A stretch of DNA of 64,000 nucleotides from Spongilla lacustris (Eukaryota; Porifera; Demospongiae; Spongillida; Spongillidae): NCBI GenBank assembly GCA_949361645.1, contig OX442437.1:1-64000 (forward strand). Reading direction: 5' to 3'. Below are positions 1 to 12,988 of this stretch, piece after piece (the stretch's first letter is position 1; the number at the start of each line of letters is the position of its first letter). The position numbers and the translations under genes are program-made. The notes beneath the pieces were generated by a model. It did no database searches. It worked only from the letters and a program-made list of their open reading frames with translations, and was not told where the DNA came from.

Positions 1-310
1 AAAAGGCGCCTATACAAAATTTCAAGTCAAATCTTTCAATAGCAGCAGGTAGGCGTATGTAGCAAACCCATACCGTCAAAATTAATATTATAGTTCACTG
101 GTTCTTTTGACGTTGAAGTTATTCTGGACTGACCAGAGAGTCGAAAGCGACCAAGCAAAGAAGGTTTGCCATTGGATGCATGATATTATAGATCGTTTGT
201 TATAATGCTGATAACACCACCGGCCAACTTTGGTGCCACGTCGCGCAGAGATAATAGAGTTTATTTACGTAGAAGAGTCATAACGTTTTTGGAGCAGTTT
301 TTACGTACTT

Positions 311-312
<2 letters not shown>

Positions 313-353
<41 letters not shown>

Positions 354-568
354 TCAACGCAAAAAGCGTTGGCTTCTGGGGCTCCGCCCCAGGCCCCGCT
401 GGGGGAGCTTGCAGCGCTCCCCCAGACCCCCTAGCTGGGCGGGAGGGGTGCCCCTCCCGCACCCTCCCCGGGGCGGCTCCGCCTCCAGCTTCGCCCCACC
501 CCCTGCCACACCCTCACCTGTGCCCCCCCCCCCCCCCCCCCCGCTCCCAATTCCTGGATCCGCCCCTG
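313..568. repeat. poly-G run plus GC-rich hairpin repeat ending in a TIR-like motif
   Basis: A run of 39 G (313-351) is followed by GC-rich sequence with several self-complementary blocks (for example GGGGCTCCGCCCC and GGGAGGGGTGCCCCTCCC), a second poly-C run near 522-542, and the end motif CTGGATCCGCCCCTG. The same end motif closes the small element at 53,133-53,421, so this is probably a related nonautonomous DNA element. Its left end is not visible and may be lost in the homopolymer. Open frames here are only runs of Gly or Pro codons. Confidence 0.5.
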
Positions 569-866
569 GTGATGTTATACTGTAAGCGATAATCATCGTT
601 ACGTACTTTGGGTCTGGGTACGAGACTACTTGCAGTGAATGTATAAGTGGGCTCAACTGCTTTTGGTGAGGACAAATTCCGACAGCAATCCTCTCCAGAT
701 CCCATCATAAATTTTAACTGCGTAATTCATATCCCTCTTATGACATATATGTCTCTACAAACCCTTTAATGATACTGTATTTCAATGATAATAACTATGT
801 AGTTTTGTCCAAATAATACTGCATTTCAGTACTCATATCAAAAATATTACTTAGCTGAACGTGATC

Positions 867-939
867 GGTCTGTTAGCTCAGTCGGTAGAGCGTCGTGCTA
901 ATAACGCGAATGTCATGAGTTCGATCCTCATACAGACCA
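867..939 (+). tRNA. tRNA-Ile (anticodon AAT)
   Basis: A full cloverleaf can be folded by eye: a 7-bp acceptor stem GGTCTGT/ACAGACC, D arm GCTC-AGTCGGTA-GAGC, an anticodon stem TCGTG/CGCGA (one G-T pair) enclosing loop CTAATAA with anticodon AAT at positions 34-36, a 5-nt variable loop, and T arm ATGAG-TTCGATC-CTCAT. The T loop gives the internal B box of a Pol III promoter. The discriminator base is A, no CCA is encoded and there is no intron. The AAT anticodon would be edited to IAU and read isoleucine codons. Confidence 0.93.
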
Positions 940-948
940 TTTTTTTTT
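940..948 (+). terminator. Pol III oligo-T terminator
   Basis: Nine T residues directly follow the tRNA discriminator base, the usual RNA polymerase III stop signal. Together with the intact cloverleaf this argues that the tRNA gene is functional. Confidence 0.85.
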
Positions 949-1141
949 GTAAAGTTATTTCCACAAATACATGTACAACTAAAATTGAAGGTATATTTTA
1001 TATTTTATTTTCGTTTTTTGGGTTTGTGTACTACCCATATAATAATGAATTTACAAAATTAAATGAAAAAAATATATATATTGAAAGTATGCACAATGTG
1101 TAAGGTTGCTACCGGCATACAATGAAATGTTGGTCATAATG

Positions 1142-4100
1142 TCACCCATTATACTCCACCTGTCTGATGCTACTGTACTGGGGATTGCTCATATTATTGA
1201 TCCTGTTCATTTTTCTCATTCTCCTTTTGCGCCAGCAGGAAAAACAAAAAACAACAATTGAACTCACAGGGATAGCACCCAGAACAGGACCCACTACTCC
1301 AAAAATTAAGGTCAGGTTTTCGTCATCACTTGCTGGAAATGTGAAAGTAGCAATGTCAGCCATTGCATACAACAACAGCATTGTTACATGGCCAATGTAG
1401 ACACTACACATTACACACCACATTTTAGTGCATACATGCATTATAGGTAATTAATTAATATCAGTTCTATGGATAATTCAGTTATGCTAATGAGTTATGT
1501 CAAATATGTATATTTTCAGTTATGTTAAATTCCTCACAATAGATTACCTGCCTTTATATATTTTTTGGTCTATATCGTTACCCATCTTGGTTATGCATGA
1601 GCATATTCCCTATGCACTCACTTCAGTAAGAGCATAAACAGCATTATATAAATCATTTCACAGTTAGTTTGCTGGCACATCTAACAGAATTAGGGTCAGT
1701 GCAATTTTTCTCATTACCACATATATTTGAACATTGATTTGATTTTTTTTAATACTTTAATACTTTTTTGTCTATTGAATGCATGGCTTTCTTTCAAATG
1801 CACACTTCAAAATTAGGAAGAGTATGATGTCATTAATATCCTTTTGTGGTGTCTTTGATCCAACTACTTATATCTCTGACATTACTAAACATTACATGGC
1901 CTGGGGGCTAGGGAATGATGCTTGGGTTTGGGGGACCTGGGGACCCAGGGCAATGTACCTGCAGCAGACGTAGGGGGAGAAGGAGTAGGGGGACCATAGC
2001 AGTAAAGCACAACATCTTTGGAATGGTTGCATGACTTTCCATATCCAATGGGAAGTGTGTAGTCACATTGGGTGGCATTGATGTTACAGGTGGTACCACT
2101 TAACCAGATTGGCTTGAGAGAAGCTGAGTCTGTAAGACTAAATTTAGAGTCAGAAGTATGATATTATGTAAAAGTGCAAATGCACATATGTACATACACA
2201 TACACACGCATGCACACACAGACACAAACAGACACACACACAGACACACACAAACACACACACAGTCCTAACATTGAAGCAGATCCAATCATAGCTAAAG
2301 ATAGATTCCCACCAACATAATTACGACACAATGCTTGAGCATCAGCTGATGTCCAGCCATTGTTGTTACATATGGTACCCCACACTCCATTGTAGAAGAC
2401 CTCTGGTCTGCCCACACCAAATATGTTGCTGCCAACAAATCGGGTAGATAAATAAACTTTGTTATCTGTTTGAAGAGCCAGGTAGGTCAACATAAATGTG
2501 TGCAGAAAGAAAATACTTACTGCTGTTGGAGCAGTTAACAGCTGCAGTATAGTAGTATGGAGCAGTGCATTCTGTACCTGATGTAACATAACATCTTGCT
2601 GAATTGCAACTAATTGACACCTGTGGAATCCTGCTTATTTCACTGGGAATGAGGTGCGTGCGCAAAGGATCAAGTAAATATGCATATCGTACAGCGCACA
2701 TCAGCACATTCATACAACATTCACAAGAACCGATCGATGGCTTTCTTAACAAAACCCTATCAATCAGTACCATTTAAAGACAACCGACCATACACTAGGC
2801 AAATTGGTGCATGCAACTCAATGAATCCAATTAAAACATTAGTGTACTGCTTTTTTTACTAGAACTTTGCCAAAAAAAATCATAACGTTGCACAACATGT
2901 TACCCAGTGTATGGTCGCTGTAAGGTAACTCCATTTTGTAAACGCTCATTGCAGTTAACGTCTAAAGTAGGTGCATGTATAAACAGAGAATATCATTAGG
3001 TGGCTAGTGGCATGGATCGCTAGGGTTTGCTATGGAAGCAATAAACATATTTTTTGTGAATGTAACCAATTGAGCTGATGTAAGAGATGAATGAAAGTGC
3101 TGATGTGCCAGCCGCTGGCATCCTTGCCATTAGGCAAATTAATATTGATTGCAATCACTATGAGTACTACACTTATGCTTTAACCCCCAGAGAGTAAATC
3201 ACTAGTATCAAAGGTAACACACAATTTGTACACGCTAAATGTCCAACATGGCATCAATAATTAGTCTGCTACTCATGTACAGTATCTGACATACATGCAA
3301 GCACCAGTCTCATGCTGGCCTACCGAAATTCTGTATAGATAGTCTCCAAGGTGTAACCCAATAGTCGACACACCACAGCTGCATCCTCATCAGACCAGCC
3401 TGAAGGGCACACACGACACCACTGTGATGTCTTCTGGCTGAATATCTCAACTGCTCCCACTCCATTGCCAGTGCTTCCTACTAATCGGATGTCTCCATCT
3501 TCCGTAGCTGAGAGAGCAACGTATTTTAGTGCACTTTAGTGAGCGTAATAAATAATTAACAAAAAACACAATAACTAGCACAATGCAAACACAAAGTCAT
3601 TAATAACTAACTCTGTCTGCAGACCACAGCAGCATCATATGTATGGTTACATCCAGTGATGTTAGTGGAGTGTGAGCATTGGCTCAATGTAGCTTCAGTT
3701 CCATCGCATAGAACAGCTCTATAGTTAATGGCTGAACCATTGTTGACAAGGTATCCTGGGGGTAGTCTGTGCAGAATTAAAAATGAAGTCAGTTGTTTGT
3801 ATCTAACATGCATGGTATACTCAACAGCTGTTGTCCCATTATTACATGCACAGCCCGACTCAAGCTTCCTCACTTGAATTAGATACATAATATGATTTAA
3901 TACATCAGTGTGAATTATTAATAATGTGTTAGTGTGAATTATTAATAATGTGTTAGTGTAAATCACCATATTTAAAAGTACCCATCGTGGTTTCGGTATT
4001 TTTTCAGTTCAGAATGGTTACATCAAAAGAATTCCACCAGCAATCTTGCATTTGTTTTTAGTTTCTAATTGAATGAAAGACCTGGATTTTCTAGAATATG

Positions 4101-5018
4101 TTGTGTACACTATACAAAATGGCTGTTATACTCTATTATGGCAGCATTTCTGGTTAACAATGTTTTAAATATACAAAATAAATATAAAGAACTGTGCTCC
4201 GAAAATGAAAGCATGGTGTAGATCACTGAGACCCGCCCTAAGTCAACAGTGATTGCAACTGTCATAACACATTAATGAAGTATTACATATATTCATTCCA
4301 TTAGCAGTGCTAAAGGAATTTTTGTCTTGTTTCTGATGACAGAACTTCTCTCTTTCTATAAATATTAATAATTAACACCAGACATTAAAGCTCCAAAACT
4401 GCTTTTAAGTCCTACACCTTTCTTAGCCATATCTATAGTGTGGAAATACGTAAGAGTTAAATGACACTGCCAAAGAGACCACAAACAAAACCAAGGCACT
4501 TCTTAGCAATAATGCAATTGTGATAAGATACAAAAAGCTGAGGTGCTCGATGAACAATTATTACTTGAACATACATAGAGGTATACAAACACGTGCACTA
4601 TGGCAAAAGCAGTCACGTTACAATTTTTTTTAAAGGAATTATACTCATGGCATATTCCATACGTGCTCTGGTTCACAGAGTTCAGTGCTCCGCCATAGCC
4701 CAGACCAATGCAGAACACCTGGGCATTCTTCTCGCTCCAAAGCATTGTAGGACTGTCTGCACACACGGTGCCCCATACCCTATTAAGGCACACCTGCACG
4801 AAACCAGCGTAAACATCAGATGTAAAATTAAGCAGTCTGGTGGCACCATCTGGGTTGCAAGGTTGAGCTATGAAGACCAAGTAGAGAAACAGGACTGTTT
4901 GATAAATGTTAATTGTGTAAATAGCTCTGCAAGAGGGCTCACCATATGAAGGCACGAGGATACCTTGCACTAGTACTACTGTAAGTATCACCTGCATCAT
5001 TGTGTACTTGAGAGCCAA
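1142..5018 (-). CDS. SRCR-domain type I membrane receptor (8 exons, 420 aa)
   Basis: Exons on the minus strand: 5018-4943, 4867-4645, 3766-3612, 3507-3324, 2630-2521, 2465-2313, 2129-1959, 1332-1142. All junctions are GT-AG and in phase, and the total of 1263 nt closes at a TAG. The protein starts with a signal peptide (about 1-26). Three scavenger-receptor cysteine-rich domains follow (about 28-150, 152-249, 251-344), recognisable from RLVG/VYLS starts, WGTVCADS and WGTICNNNGW cores and AAVVC ends. Then come a Pro/Ser/Thr-rich stalk, one transmembrane helix (about 365-389) and a basic cytoplasmic tail. The tail carries NPQY and YSSI, which resemble NPxY and YxxPhi endocytosis signals. The family binds ligands at the cell surface (microbes, modified proteins); the ligand here is unknown. 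The exon 6 donor (GTGGGA, 2312) is the least certain boundary, and a missing small exon in the 0.7-kb intron after exon 4 cannot be excluded. The intron after exon 6 contains a CA microsatellite. Confidence 0.85.
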
Positions 5019-6329
5019 ATCACTGAGCAGAATGTATAAGATTAATGCAGGGTGATCAATTGCAAATCATGACAGCCACTGATCTGTGGGGATGTTACCA
5101 ATATGTGGAATGGAATGGCCAGCTAACTTACAACTTAACTAATTTAAGTTGGGATGGCTTTATCATGAATAAATAATACAACAGACATGGAAGGGGGTGG
5201 GGTTGAAGGATAAAGAAGCAAAAAGCCATGTGCCACATCCCCAACACACACACACATCTCAACTAGCACATAATTAGCAATGTACCACAAGCCACGGGGG
5301 TGGATACAGGAATTCTGGAAAGGGAGGGAGAGGTCAAAATGAATAATAAATTGTGGGAGGGGCCCCTCCCTGGTGAAGTGCGGAAGCGTTTGGAGACCTG
5401 CACTCTGAGGCACCAGTTGTATCGTTGGTAACAATGGCTTCCCATTCTTTTTGTTTAATGCATCACCATTGCCCACGTATGCGTTAATCATATTCATACT
5501 TCAGTTTTGAGAAGGGGGGTGATGGTGGTGTTTCCAAACACTGCATCCACCCTTGAGCCAGCAAAAATATTACAATTCAATAAAATGTCAGTGGTTAATG
5601 TTCTATCTCTCGTAACAGTCATCACAGTGATTGTTCTCCTATCATGGCCTCGTGCACCTCATACAGCACTGGCTAGTTGTACAAGAACAATCACTTATCT
5701 GAGCAACTGTAGCATTCTATTTACAGACTGCTCCAAATAGCAGTACATTTAACATGAAGCACCTGTTTAAACATGGCGCTGACTCTGTGATATGACACAA
5801 GCAATCTAACACTTATTTTAGTCTTGAACCAGGGCCATATAAGTATGCATTCAACGAAGAGTTGATTCATTATTCAAGTTCTTAGTCTGACTCTTTGTAT
5901 CTGTAATCTGCATACCACCAAAATGCACATATTGGAGAACCTCATGCATCATAATGTGTGTGTGTGTTTGTGTGTGCGTGTGTGTTTGTGTGTGTGCATG
6001 TGTGTGTGTGTGTGTGTGTGTTTGGAATTGTTTGGGAGGGGGGGAAGTGTTGATCAATACATAGTATTGCTCATGCCATTGTACACACAATCTCCATTCA
6101 AGCAGCAAGCAAAAGCCTTGGTGCCATATACTTACAGCAAGCAACACAGATTCATTAAATCCATATACATGACAAGTCTTTTATATAAACAGCTGTTCGT
6201 CATGGAAAAGAAAAGATATACGCGCATTTTACTATCAAAGCATTAATTTAGTTGCATAGCCAATCCCACCGAAACGTCCGCTCCTGCCTTCCTTGCACCA
6301 GTAAAACTAAGTGCTTCCCTTACTGACAT
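5019..6329. other. intergenic sequence with a (TG)n tract
   Basis: No coding frame here has homology I recognise or splice-consistent structure. An imperfect TG/TGTTTG microsatellite lies at about 5,954-6,021. The rest is unremarkable AT-rich spacer between the SRCR gene and the retroelement fragment. Confidence 0.5.
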
Positions 6330-7126
6330 GATCATGTCAAAGGGAACTGAGACTCACCTAGACTACAACTTACTTCAATCCCTGAAGAGGGATATCAGCT
6401 CAGAAAATCACAAGTCACTACAACAAAAAGCAGAAGGCATATACAAGCTACTACCTCCATCGTTGCAACGCTGCTTTGATCAGGCTTGTGAAAAAGGTTA
6501 GTCCTCTTGGTTATCTGCCCTTCCCATTGCAGATCATGGCTTCCATCTAAACAAGGGAGAGTTTCGTGATGCTTTGTACCTGAGATATGACTGGTCACTT
6601 CCCAATGTTCCTCAACATTGCAGTTGTGGAAAACAGTTCTCTGTTGACCATGCCGTGACTTGCCATCTAGGTGTTTTCCTAACTGTTAGGCTCAATGACA
6701 TCAGTGATTTTACTGTCTCATTGCTGACGGAAGTTTGTCATAATGTTGCAACAGAGCCAACACTACAACATCTTAATGGAGAAACTTTTTCTTACCTTGC
6801 AGCCAACACAGATGCTGAGGCCAGGGCAGACATTAGAGCAAGAGGATTTTGGTCAAAAAGCCAAGATGCATAAATTGATGTAAGGTTTTTCACCCTAATG
6901 CATTTCAAAACCTCTTTCTGCTCTCTTTCGTACCCATGAGCAAGCCAAGAAATGGGCAACGCATTCCTTTTTTCCACCTCGGGTGCAATGGGGAGAGAAG
7001 CCACCACTTTTTACAAACGGCTACTATCTGAAAAGCAAGACAAGGCATATTCCCTCATTATGGGCTGGCTGAGATGTCATCTGTCTTTTGCCATACTGCA
7101 CAGTGCTATCATGTGCCTGTGAGGAA
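6330..7126 (+). pseudogene. decayed C-terminal region of a non-LTR-type reverse-transcriptase ORF
   Basis: Conceptual pieces in shifting frames read like the region downstream of the polymerase in an RT family common in sponge and cnidarian genomes. One piece ends in LSALPIADHGFHLNKGEF, then follows RDALYLRYDW. Next is a zinc-binding-like CSCGKQFSVDHAVTC, then EVCHNVATEPTLQHLNGE, and after a frame change GAMGREATTFYKRL and GWLRCHLSFAILHSA. Stops and frameshifts between the pieces show that it is dead. No 5' polymerase part is adjacent. The family assignment is from memory of conserved phrases, not from a search. Confidence 0.7.
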
Positions 7127-8626
7127 GTAGGTCTTCTTACCACCACCCAGTTTATTGTGATCTGCCCTAGCAGTACATGAGGGCAGAGTCTCATTGTAGG
7201 CTGGTTTGATCACATATGTTAGTGTGTATTTATTGTTATTGTACTTAGTAATCTGTTATATGTTATGTTGTACTACTTGTACATGTATTGATGTGGATAC
7301 AGAAGGAACAAATAAATTATTCATCAACGCAAAAAAAAAATTAGTTAACTGTCTTGCTTACTTAACAGCAACGAATACAAATGGAAATTTCTAGGTCCAG
7401 GCTGGCACAACATTTGGTGGTTATTGGCAGCGGTTAAGCTTTTAAACAATGAAACTACTACATGTACTAGTTTGTCTTGCCATTGTGCATAAAGAGCTGG
7501 CAGAATGCGTTCATCTAGAGGAAGTAGCAACGAAAATGGCCCGTATTTTATTTCGGACCATTTTTATCGGTGGGGGCGGGGGAAGGGTCGCGGTGTATGG
7601 GTATGAAATTATTATCTTTTTTAACCACAGCCCCCCCAAATATGGACACCCTCCGCCGCCCCTGTTGCGGGTACGTTAGTGGTGACCGCCATGAGTGATA
7701 ATGTCGGCAGCCTGCACCAGCCCTAGCCTGCTTATGCTCAAGAGCGAAGTTCCTGTGCATCGGACTAGCAAGGAGTCTATATAGGTTGTTTTAACCTCTT
7801 ACTGAACATCCAAAAGAATTTTGAGTTTTTATGTACGCTAGGCCTATTTAAAAAGTTCGGGTGGCGACTGATTACAATCCTCTGGTGAAATTCGTAGCCG
7901 GCTACGTTTCAGTTAGTAGGCCTAGACTAGACTAGATATCTGCTGGGCGCTTTACTACTTTCGAGTAATGCGAGCAAAGGGGTCGTCCCGCGATCATCAC
8001 GCTCACAGGGTGGACACGTGCTTGGGAGAAAAGCCTTTATAAAGTGGGCCTAATTTGCACGACATCATGTCTGGATAGCCCCAAAGGTCGATTTATTACC
8101 AAGTATTCTATATGTGCTAATTATATAGTGTTACATTACCTTTTACAGTTGCCTTCGTCTTTCTTGTCTCTGTCGAACTGAATATCTGGATCGAAGGTAT
8201 ATTTTATTTACGCGGATGATTAGATATCCGTGACGGTAATTTTATAAACTTACATGTATAACAAACATGCTTTATTGCCTACCGGTATAGTACGTTATGA
8301 TGGGCACACTACCCGGTACGGAGTCAAAAACGAACTTAGTAGCATCAAGCATGCAGTCGGCAGAGCAAGTGGTAGCAAAGTGCATGGAGCCTTGTCTCTT
8401 CACTTTGCTACCACTTCAGTCTTGCTCAGCCGATTTCTGGAGCCACAAATACTTTAAGCCTTAATTGCTTTCCCACCAGCTGGGAAAGGGAAAACATCAT
8501 TTGACATACCGTGTATAAAACCGCCAACCAGATAAATTGAAAATTACGTACTAGTTGCAAAATTTTGTTCAATTTCGCTAAAATCAAATGAAATTAGAGA
8601 ATTGAAATATTCAATCACGGTTTCGC
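7127..8626. other. non-coding interval, no gene seen
   Basis: I see no supported gene. A small inverted repeat (about 8,357-8,379 with 8,406-8,432; AGCAAGTGGTAGCAAAGTG and its near-complement) could form a hairpin. A short G-rich patch lies at about 7,570-7,590. Confidence 0.4.
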
Positions 8627-9489
8627 GCGACTGGACCGGGTCCGTGTATATTTCCGCCATTCGAGAATTTCCAACGTTATATTTTTTTCATTCATTGAAA
8701 AATTGCTTTTCCCTTCAATTTTTCATTGTTTCTTCATATTCAATTCAGGGATTTGCTCGATTTTTACTGCGTTTCTCTAGTAACATCTCAATTTTTGAAT
8801 CAATGCAAATGTATATTTCCGCCATTGTAATATTTCAATGTTTCAATTTTTTGAAACCTTGAAAAATTGCTTTTCTCTCCAAAGTTTCATTGTTTCATTA
8901 GCTTCAATTCACGGACTTACTCGATTTCGACTGCTTTTTTCTCAATTTTTGAATCAATGCAAGTGTACATTTCCGCCATGTTAAATGTTTTGAATAAATG
9001 CAAATGTATATTTCCGCCATATTAAAATTTCATTGTTTCAATTTTTTCAAACATTGAAAAATTGCCAAAGTTTCATTGTTTCATTAGCCTCAATTCACGG
9101 ACTTAATCAGATAAACCTATACGTTGTTCTCGCAAGATGCTATAAATAATTGCATACCCTTGTGCGTTTCCGCCATTTCCCTTGTGCTTGAATCACAGAG
9201 TTCCATACTTTTCTCCTCTTGGGGATGTGGAGTCCATCTCTTCGTCCATCCATGGCAAGGCAGCCCTTTTTCAGGTCATGGGGAAGAGGATGAAACACCT
9301 TTGCACTCATGAAAGCCTCTTATACTGCTCCGCGCAATGCATTTGCAATTACCAAATTAATGTATATACTTGTTATACGCCTTACGGACATCACCGTGTT
9401 ACTTGTAAATAAACAATATAATCATATGGATAAATAAAACACATTAATGTTGAAGAACTACTTGTATCACCCTCCTGGATGATATATCC

Positions 9490-9700
9490 ACCCCTTAAGA
9501 GGAGGGACCGCCGGACCGGGTATTTGCGTGCACTAGAGTTAAGTTCAGGCGGCGTACAGGTTGCAGACTTGCAGACCATCTTGGATTTGGGGGTGTTGGT
9601 CCTTGTGACAAGGTGCGATGCAAGTCTTGAGAAAGCTAGAACAACTTCCTTGTCCCAAGCTCCATATGATTCACCATCATCACATATGCATGTATTATAA
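9490..9700 (-). pseudogene. fragment of reverse-transcriptase ORF C-terminus
   Basis: The minus strand encodes ESYGAWDKEVVLAFSRLASH followed by LVTRTNTPKSK. This matches the phrase VVETYGCWGAAAVAAFSKLA seen in the copy at 46.7-47.1 kb and SFGGWGTASVPIFKTLARM in the copy at 47.3 kb. It is a short orphan piece inside the inverted-repeat unit. Confidence 0.65.
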
Positions 9701-10590
9701 TAATAATAATTGTTATTATACCGGTACCGGTATATATAATATATGTGTTTCAGTGCATCATGCACTTTAAGTGTTGATGGTTTTTAAACTTTCTCCATGC
9801 ATCATATATATACATGCATATGTATGTACTTGCTCTCTCAACTGCAATTGAAGCTGGCCATTTTCACAGATATTTTGAGGGGCCTTTCTGCAGCGCAGTT
9901 TGATCTATCGCGATTAGTTGACAAGTGACTGAAAATGCTTGGTTGTCTAGCTGCAAGCTCTCCGTGCAGAGTATTAACTTAAATGAAGGAGAAAAGGATG
10001 GATATGTGCATGTGCTTTGGGAACTATATGACGATTGCTTATGTCCATGACAATTTAATTGGATCAAGCTATACGAATGGAAGTGTGCAATGCAGTAGTT
10101 GGGTTGTCATTATACATGTACAACGCTGAGTTTTGACCAGCATTTGTGGGATCGCAAGCTGGGCTATAGGTGTTATGTGGATCAAGAGACACTGAGGCAT
10201 TGTAACTCAGGCCTTTAAAAAAGTGCCTTGTGTGGCACTAGATACTCCTACAAGCATTCCTTATTTATATTAGCATATAGTGTGCATGGTTGTGCACGTT
10301 TCAATGCATGGAAAACACATCAGTAACTGATGAGATCAGTGTGTATACAATGATTCATATAATTGTAGCTGCATGACATGATGATGGCATGCATTAGTCT
10401 GGGTACCCTGATCGGTTCCACTATCCGCATAGTGATAGTGCAACATCAGACTATATACATGTATAGGCATGCATATGCGCCGCGGCACATGTGTACATGC
10501 AGTAGCTACAACTACACAGTAAAAACTGATAGATGCATTTCACTAGAAACAATGAATAGGGCACTGTCACGCAACAATTCAGTGTACCGG

Positions 10591-12255
10591 TGTCACAGGA
10601 AAACCTGTCGCCCGGAAATTGTGTCGCGGCGACAGTTTTTCCTCAGGAAATTATGCCGCTCACAATTAACGAAGCGACCGTATATCCTAATGAAATTCTG
10701 TCAGGAAATACTGTCGCTTGACATGGAATTAATACGACATACACTACTGCTAGCTTTCTGCTGTAAACAAACCTATATCATCCTCTTTGTAATAAGAACG
10801 AAAGAGACTGTTTTCGAAGAAGAGCAAAATGCGGATTCTGTCGTGATCGAAGTACTTCGTGATAACAAATGAAGTACACGTACTTCGGAATATCTTGCGC
10901 TAACTGATGATATATTATAGGTTGTGACAGAATTAAGGATGAACAATAAACGTTCTTGAATGATATCGTTGCGTTGAACTTAATAAATATGGTCACTTCG
11001 GACAAGATAAGACGCTATCCAAAATAGCGGAGAGGTTTTATTGGCGTGGAATGGTATGATGTGAAAGAATTCTGCAAACGTGTGACAAGTGCCAAAGAGC
11101 AAACAGTTATATTTATGTACTGATGCAATTCTATGCATATGTACATGTGCGTATATAGAAAATTTGAAAAGACATGAGCAGAGGTCTACCCAACTAACCC
11201 AAGTCCTGCCTGTAAGGGGTGAAGTATGGCACACCATGCATGCATATAGATGTTGATTTGATTGATCCTTTACCACAACAGCCCTGAGCCCCTGCCATCA
11301 GAGTTGCTGCATGAGTTTCTGTTACACTGTTTGATGTTGCTAGGTTTTAATATAACCGATCAGGTCAAGAATTAGTTATCAAATTATTAACAGCAGAAGC
11401 ATTTACGTGTTTGTTAAATGAAATTGTATTTCTAAGGTGAATTGTGGCAGAATCACTGGTGTACATCTAGTGTAACCTGACAAGTGCATATCATCCTGAG
11501 AGTGATGAGCTAGTGGTTCAACCAAACACTTCAGCATAAGTTAGAGCAAAGAAATTGAGACTGATCAATATGTTGATTCTGTATACCTTTTTCATATCGT
11601 TTTACTATTCAACATTCAACCAAATATTCCCCCTCACCCTTTTTTGGTATATGGCAGACATGTTCATTTGCCCATTGAATTCAATATGAAATCAAGCTTG
11701 TATCCAGAATCTTATGACATGAACAGCAATCTTGAAATAAAGTTCAGGTATTTATAAATGCTAGTATTTGTACATATTCGCATGCAGGCAATGATAAGTG
11801 CATGCTGCAGCAACAAAGAGAATTGCAGCTGATGGAAACTGCATGTGTATCCCACTTATTGTAACAGGATCTGAGTCAATTAAGAGTTTCATCAGTCAAG
11901 AACTGTGTCTACTTATAACTACATGCACATAAATCTATGAATCCTGCACGTGTTTTCCTCCTTTGATGAGAGTATGGAACAGTATACATGCAGCAGCTCT
12001 CTTTGCTGAATACAACCATTTATGTATATACTGATGCTCAATGTTTCATTCTTATTACAAAGAGGAGGATATAGGTTTGGTTACAGCAGAAAGCTAGCAG
12101 TAGTGTACGTCGTATTCACACCGATCCATGTCGAGCGACAGTATTTCCTGACGACAGAATTTCCTTAGGATATATCGTGGCTACGCTAATTGTGAGCGGC
12201 ATAATCAAAACTGTCGCCGCAACACAATTTCCGGGCGACAGATTTTCCTGTGACA
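10591..12255 (+). mobile_element. Ginger-like DNA transposon relic with decayed integrase
   Basis: Terminal inverted repeats of about 140 bp start TGTCACAGGAAAACCTGTCG and end with the complement, CAGATTTTCCTGTGACA. Bases flanking the TIRs are CCGG on the left and CCGT on the right, a possible 4-bp target duplication with one mismatch. Between the TIRs the plus strand carries broken integrase pieces: KIAERFYWRGM with a degenerate downstream Cys region (zinc-binding H2C2-like, about 11,015-11,100), DVDLIDPLP (about 11,245), a YHPESD-like core (about 11,490) and LVYGRHVHLPIEF (about 11,645). A Gypsy-type integrase inside TGT...ACA TIRs with 4-bp duplications is the hallmark of Ginger/GIN DNA transposons. 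Many stops; not active. Alternative: a Gypsy fragment captured inside an unrelated foldback element. Confidence 0.6.
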
Positions 12256-12732
12256 CCGTCACACAGGGCGAAAATTGTTGGTAGAACGCATGCATGCATG
12301 CATAATTTCTGTCGATGTGACATATGGCCAAAAGGAGAAGGTACATTATGACCTAGCTGCAGACCATTCGGTGATGGCAGAATCCCAACCCGGAGAGTGG
12401 TGACTCTTGAAAACGAGGTGGTAGAATGTTAAAGGTGAGTTCTCTACAACCCGCAAATGAGGCAAAAATATGATGACGGAACAAGGTGCCTTATTCCAAG
12501 GCCTCCGACCTTAGACTGAACCATGCACGGTCATTAAGAAGGTTCATTGTCATAAAGTTGGAGACTTGGTGACAGGAAACAAGGTGATTTCCGTAAGGGG
12601 AAGGAACTGATTTACAATAAAATAAAAGTAAAATAAAATAAATAAATTTAATTCTTCCAGTATACATATGCATGAGCAATCTATAAAATGAAGTAGAGAG
12701 GTGCTCCATCATCCATCCCAAGTCCACTCCTC

Positions 12733-12988
12733 CACTTCACTCGTGAGCCCCTTAGACACAAACTGGTTGCCCTTATGATAGCAAAGGCCAGTCAGGCCCT
12801 AACATATCCACATGTTTGGGAATAGGGCTTTTCCCATTTGTGAGCCAGATTGGCTGCCATTCTCTTTAGGAAATATTCGGCCTCTCTGTGTAGCAAACCA
12901 TCCACTGACAGCACTATTGGTGTAAAGTTAACCCTCCGCTCAACTACAGCCTGCTCATAGACCCTCTTCTTCTCTTTAGCTCCAGACT
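12733..12988 (-). pseudogene. fragment of reverse-transcriptase ORF C-terminus
   Basis: The minus strand reads KKRVYEQAVVERRVNFTPIV, then LSVDGLLHREAEYFLKRMAA, NLAHKWEKPYSQTCGYVRA, a TGA stop, and LAFAIIRATSLCLRGSR. This is the terminal segment of the same broad RT family (compare GAMGREATTFYKRL...GWLRCHLSFAIL at 6.9-7.1 kb). There is one in-frame stop and no polymerase domain nearby. Confidence 0.65.

Noticed and set aside
10378..10872. 164-codon plus-strand frame
   Set aside because: It runs across the left TIR of the Ginger-like element and has no recognisable domain.
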